Shown one piece after another: positions 61,778 through 64,000 of a DNA stretch of 64,000 bases. Made by a program: the position numbers and the translations under genes. Source of the stretch: Vespula vulgaris (Eukaryota > Arthropoda > Insecta > Hymenoptera > Vespidae); the NCBI RefSeq assembly GCF_905475345.1, contig NC_066586.1, positions 16,864,312 to 16,928,311 on the forward strand, in the 5' to 3' direction. The notes under the pieces were generated by a model. The model saw only the letters and a program-made list of their open reading frames with translations, was not told the origin of the DNA and did not search any database. Every line of letters begins with the position of its first letter. Positions within the stretch are counted from its first letter, which is position 1.

Positions 61778-63778
61778 TCAAACGAAAACAACGTGAGGCT
61801 TGTCCGGAAGTGGAGGCTCGTAATCATAATCGTACTCATAATCGTAACCATAATCGGCGCGCTGTACGTTCATTCGTGTATTCTGCATACGGTAAAGGGA
61901 TAACATTTCCGGTGGTTCATCTCGAAGACCCGTAACATCCGCTACAGCGTAGACACCCTCGTCTAGTGGTTGTTGCTGTTGTTGCTGTTGAAGTTGAAGT
62001 TGATGTTGTTGTTGATATTGATGTTGAAGTTGATGTTGATGTTGATGTTGGAGTTGAAGTTGATGTTGTTGCTGTTGTTGGTGCTGTTGTTGTTGTCTTC
62101 CATGAATACCGGCCATGGAAGTAGGTGGTTCTACCGCATCCAATCGTCTTTCGGGTCGAGCGTACCTCGGTGTCTCGTAAATGTTGTGATCTTGAGATCT
62201 AGGAGCCCTAACGACTGCTTTAGCTCTAGGCGTGTCATAAGAAGTGTCCTCGTGCCGGGCCAACAACCTTCTATTACACGACTCCGCGTTCTTCGCTAAT
62301 TCCTCGTTGCTTCTACCAACGTAGACTAAAAATTCTGGCCTGTTTGGTGCCGCGTAAGCCAAGCGTTTCTTCCTTTTGGCTCTTGTAAGATGAGCTATCA
62401 AAGCCAGGATACTGGCTGTTGCCGCGAGGCAACCAGCCGCGGACAAGCTGAGATAGAGAGGACTCAATCTGCAACGTAGGGATCCTTCCGGTAGGGCGAT
62501 CAGTGGTTTCCCAGCAAATTCCTCGTCCGTACAAACGATGTCGTTCGTGTCGAGCTCCAATCGCGTCTCGTTACGCCTTTCTTCCGCTCTGATAACGTTC
62601 CAGAGCCAATGCACCGAACAGTTACAAACGAGAGGGTTCCCGCCGACTCGTAGCAAGGAGAGACCGTCAACCGGAAACTGCGTTGGTTGAAGAGTCGCGA
62701 GACTGCAACGACGCAGGGAAACCCATTTTAAATATCGAGCACCGTACAATACTCGTCCAGGTAATTCCTTGAGTTCGCGATTCCCATCTAACGAGATCCT
62801 TTCGAGATTGACGTTATCCGCAAACGCTCTCGCGTGGATATTCTCAAGCGTGCAATCGTCGAGTTCGAGACTTCTCAGTTCGAAGAGATTGCGAAAGGCT
62901 ACGGGACGTAATGTACCAAGGGGATTACGATTGAGGATCAAACTCGAAAGAACATTAAGTCTGGCCAATGCAACGGTCGGGACCGAGGTCAAGTTGTTCC
63001 CCGAGAGATCGAGACGCAATAAACCTGGCAATCGGTCGAAAACGTCGTCGGCGATACTTCTGATCACATTGTCCGCTAGATTCAACGAGACCAACGACGG
63101 TAAGGACGGCAAAGAGTCTCTGGTTAATTCCTGAATAAGATTCTCCGAAAGATCGACGTTCTCCAGGCTCGGTGCCAAAGCCAGGTTATCGGCTGGTACC
63201 TCCAAAAGAGAATTTCTTTTGAGAAGTAACGTTCTTATCTTGTGTAGATTCTTCATCAGATCTTTAGGTAAACTTGTGATCGAGTTGCCACTGAGATCGA
63301 GAACTTCTAACTCGCTGGTATATTTGAACGCTTGCTCGTCCATCTCCGTTATATTGTTGTCAGCCAGATTCAACTCTCTCAATGACTTCAAACCGTTCAA
63401 AGCGTTTTTTGCTATTGTCCTGATGGAATTGGAACTAACGTTGAGAGTTAAAAGGCTCGTCTGAAGTGCGAAATTGTCCGTCCCGAGTGTACGGATCAGA
63501 TTCGAGCTAAGATCGAGACTTTCCAGGTTACCGTAGAAACAGAAGGTCAAGTGCAGATTCGCCACGCGATTGTTCGACAGATCCAAATGTCGTATCTCCG
63601 GGTTGAGCTGGATCGGTACGAACTCGAGATCCGCGTAAGCGCATGATGCCCTTAGGGTTTCGTCGTCGCAACGACATCGTGGCGGACAGAAGCCGCCCGA
63701 CACGGCACTCGTCAAAACGGCGAGCATCGCTATCGCGATCGGCCCCCTTCTCCTCGGCGAGGATCCATGCGATGCCAT
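61778..63778 (-). CDS. LRR single-pass transmembrane receptor-like protein, 666 aa, one coding exon
   Basis: Type I cell-surface protein. In order: signal peptide (IAIAMLAVLTSAVSGG), LRRNT cap CPPRCRCDDETLRASC, about 14 leucine-rich repeats of 24-25 residues (LxxLxLxxNxI), LRRCT cap from NPLVCNCSVHWLWNV to GSLRC, then one TM helix (LSLSAAGCLAATASILALIA) and a basic stop-transfer KRKK. A cytoplasmic tail of about 210 residues carries YDTPRA, IYETPRY, a Gln/His-rich run (about 40 residues), an acidic Tyr/Asp segment, PPLPDKP and a hydrophobic C-terminus (HVVFV). LRR-TM proteins of this plan guide axons, adhesion or patterning in insects; I cannot name the orthologue. An acceptor (gatttgcag) 32 nt upstream of the ATG shows that the 5' UTR is spliced. 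The first exon is outside the window. Confidence 0.92.
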   Translation of the reverse strand: MASHGSSPRRRGPIAIAMLAVLTSAVSGGFCPPRCRCDDETLRASCAYADLEFVPIQLNPEIRHLDLSNNRVANLHLTFCFYGNLESLDLSSNLIRTLGTDNFALQTSLLTLNVSSNSIRTIAKNALNGLKSLRELNLADNNITEMDEQAFKYTSELEVLDLSGNSITSLPKDLMKNLHKIRTLLLKRNSLLEVPADNLALAPSLENVDLSENLIQELTRDSLPSLPSLVSLNLADNVIRSIADDVFDRLPGLLRLDLSGNNLTSVPTVALARLNVLSSLILNRNPLGTLRPVAFRNLFELRSLELDDCTLENIHARAFADNVNLERISLDGNRELKELPGRVLYGARYLKWVSLRRCSLATLQPTQFPVDGLSLLRVGGNPLVCNCSVHWLWNVIRAEERRNETRLELDTNDIVCTDEEFAGKPLIALPEGSLRCRLSPLYLSLSAAGCLAATASILALIAHLTRAKRKKRLAYAAPNRPEFLVYVGRSNEELAKNAESCNRRLLARHEDTSYDTPRAKAVVRAPRSQDHNIYETPRYARPERRLDAVEPPTSMAGIHGRQQQQHQQQQQHQLQLQHQHQHQLQHQYQQQHQLQLQQQQQQQPLDEGVYAVADVTGLRDEPPEMLSLYRMQNTRMNVQRADYGYDYEYDYDYEPPLPDKPHVVFV
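61966..62095 (-). repeat. Coding CAR/CAY repeat (poly-Gln/His) in the LRR protein tail
   Basis: Codons CAA, CAG, CAT and CTT repeat without frameshift and encode QQQQHQQQQQHQLQLQHQ-type sequence. Mixed synonymous codons suggest selection on the protein tract as well as slippage. Confidence 0.9.
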
Positions 63779-63785
63779 TCCATAT
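63732..63785 (-). promoter_or_regulatory. Upstream overlapping uORF of the LRR gene
   Basis: An ATG five bases upstream of the LRR start (CATATGGAATGG context) opens a 17-codon frame MEWHRMDPRRG... that runs into the main coding region in another frame. The main ATG has the better context (G at -3 and +4), so leaky scanning would be needed. Functional effect is inferred. Confidence 0.4.
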
Positions 63786-63810
63786 GAGCTTCCTCCCGAC
63801 CGAAACTGTT

Positions 63811-64000
63811 CTGCAAATCATAATTAAACGATCGATTAGTTTCGTTGCTCGACGAATTGTTCCTTTTTTAATTCTTTTTTTTTTTTTTTTTGTAACCAGA
63901 TCAAAAAATTTACGATATCGATCAATTTTTTCTTTCGTCATTCTTTAATATTTCTTTAATATTTCAGGTTTATATTTAAAAGAAATTTCTTCTTGTTGGT
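63811..64000 (-). other. 5' intron sequence of the LRR gene
   Basis: Upstream of the acceptor at 63811. It contains a poly-T/poly-A run near 63873-63891. The first exon is not in the window. Confidence 0.5.

Noticed and set aside
61970..62299. Leu-rich plus-strand frame
   Set aside because: It is the antisense shadow of the Gln/His tract of the LRR protein.
63528..63941. 137-codon minus-strand frame overlapping the LRR start
   Set aside because: It overlaps the signal peptide and first repeats in another frame, and crosses the splice acceptor of the 5' UTR; only its short uORF part is biologically relevant.
1..64000. CRISPR array, prophage, bacterial operon or biosynthetic cluster
   Set aside because: The DNA is clearly nuclear, intron-containing insect DNA; the repeats present are microsatellites and minisatellites without the spacer structure of CRISPR.

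Overview
The window is eukaryotic, intron-rich and AT-rich nuclear DNA from an insect. The gene set points to insects (a 7tm_6 odorant receptor, a Tret1-type sugar transporter, a CBM14 chitin-binding secreted protein). Short introns, very dense microsatellites (GA/CT, TA, ATT, ATAG, CATC) and overall style fit a hymenopteran such as a wasp, ant or bee; that order-level placement is inference. I rebuilt gene models by hand from open frames, GT-AG splice sites and matching splice phases. Boundaries should be good to about 1-2 bases, and none has transcript support here.

Layout. 0-6.2 kb: low-complexity, CpG-rich stretch with one tentative two-exon gene (minus strand) for a small tail-anchored protein. 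6.3-7.5 kb: Dpy-30 motif protein (-). 8.4-10.8 kb: Tret1-like sugar transporter (+). 12.2-14.1 kb: odorant receptor (+). 14.8-16.5 kb: DNA-3-methyladenine glycosylase MPG/AAG (+), with two alternative last exons. 16.9-21.5 kb: VPS18 (-), 18 exons. 22.0-24.4 kb: RNA polymerase III subunit RPC5/POLR3E (+), head-to-head with VPS18. 24.5-24.8 kb: tRNA-derived SINE-like element. 25-38.5 kb: gene-poor; it holds a putative 5' exon and promoter at 32.0-32.1 kb, a set of diverged 60-240 bp tandem repeats, and one orphan exon-like segment at 25.8-26.0 kb. 38.6-40.6 kb: secreted CBM14 protein (+). 41-45.8 kb: AT-rich sequence, probably partly WDR48 3' UTR. 45.9-49.6 kb: WDR48/UAF1 (-). 50.5-51.9 kb: CD2BP2/U5-52K GYF protein (+). 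51.9-61.7 kb: microsatellite-filled desert. 61.8-63.8 kb: single-pass leucine-rich-repeat receptor-like protein (-), coding sequence in one exon.

Most genes are unrelated housekeeping or sensory genes rather than a pathway. Close head-to-head pairs (VPS18/POLR3E, 480 bp; WDR48/CD2BP2, 0.85 kb; Dpy-30 protein/transporter, 0.9 kb) suggest shared promoter regions. The most unusual observation is in MPG. The whole C-terminal half of the catalytic domain is encoded twice, by tandem exons with identical splice phase and separate stop codons. The upstream copy replaces a base-pocket arginine with lysine, which would give two glycosylase isoforms by 3' splice-site choice.
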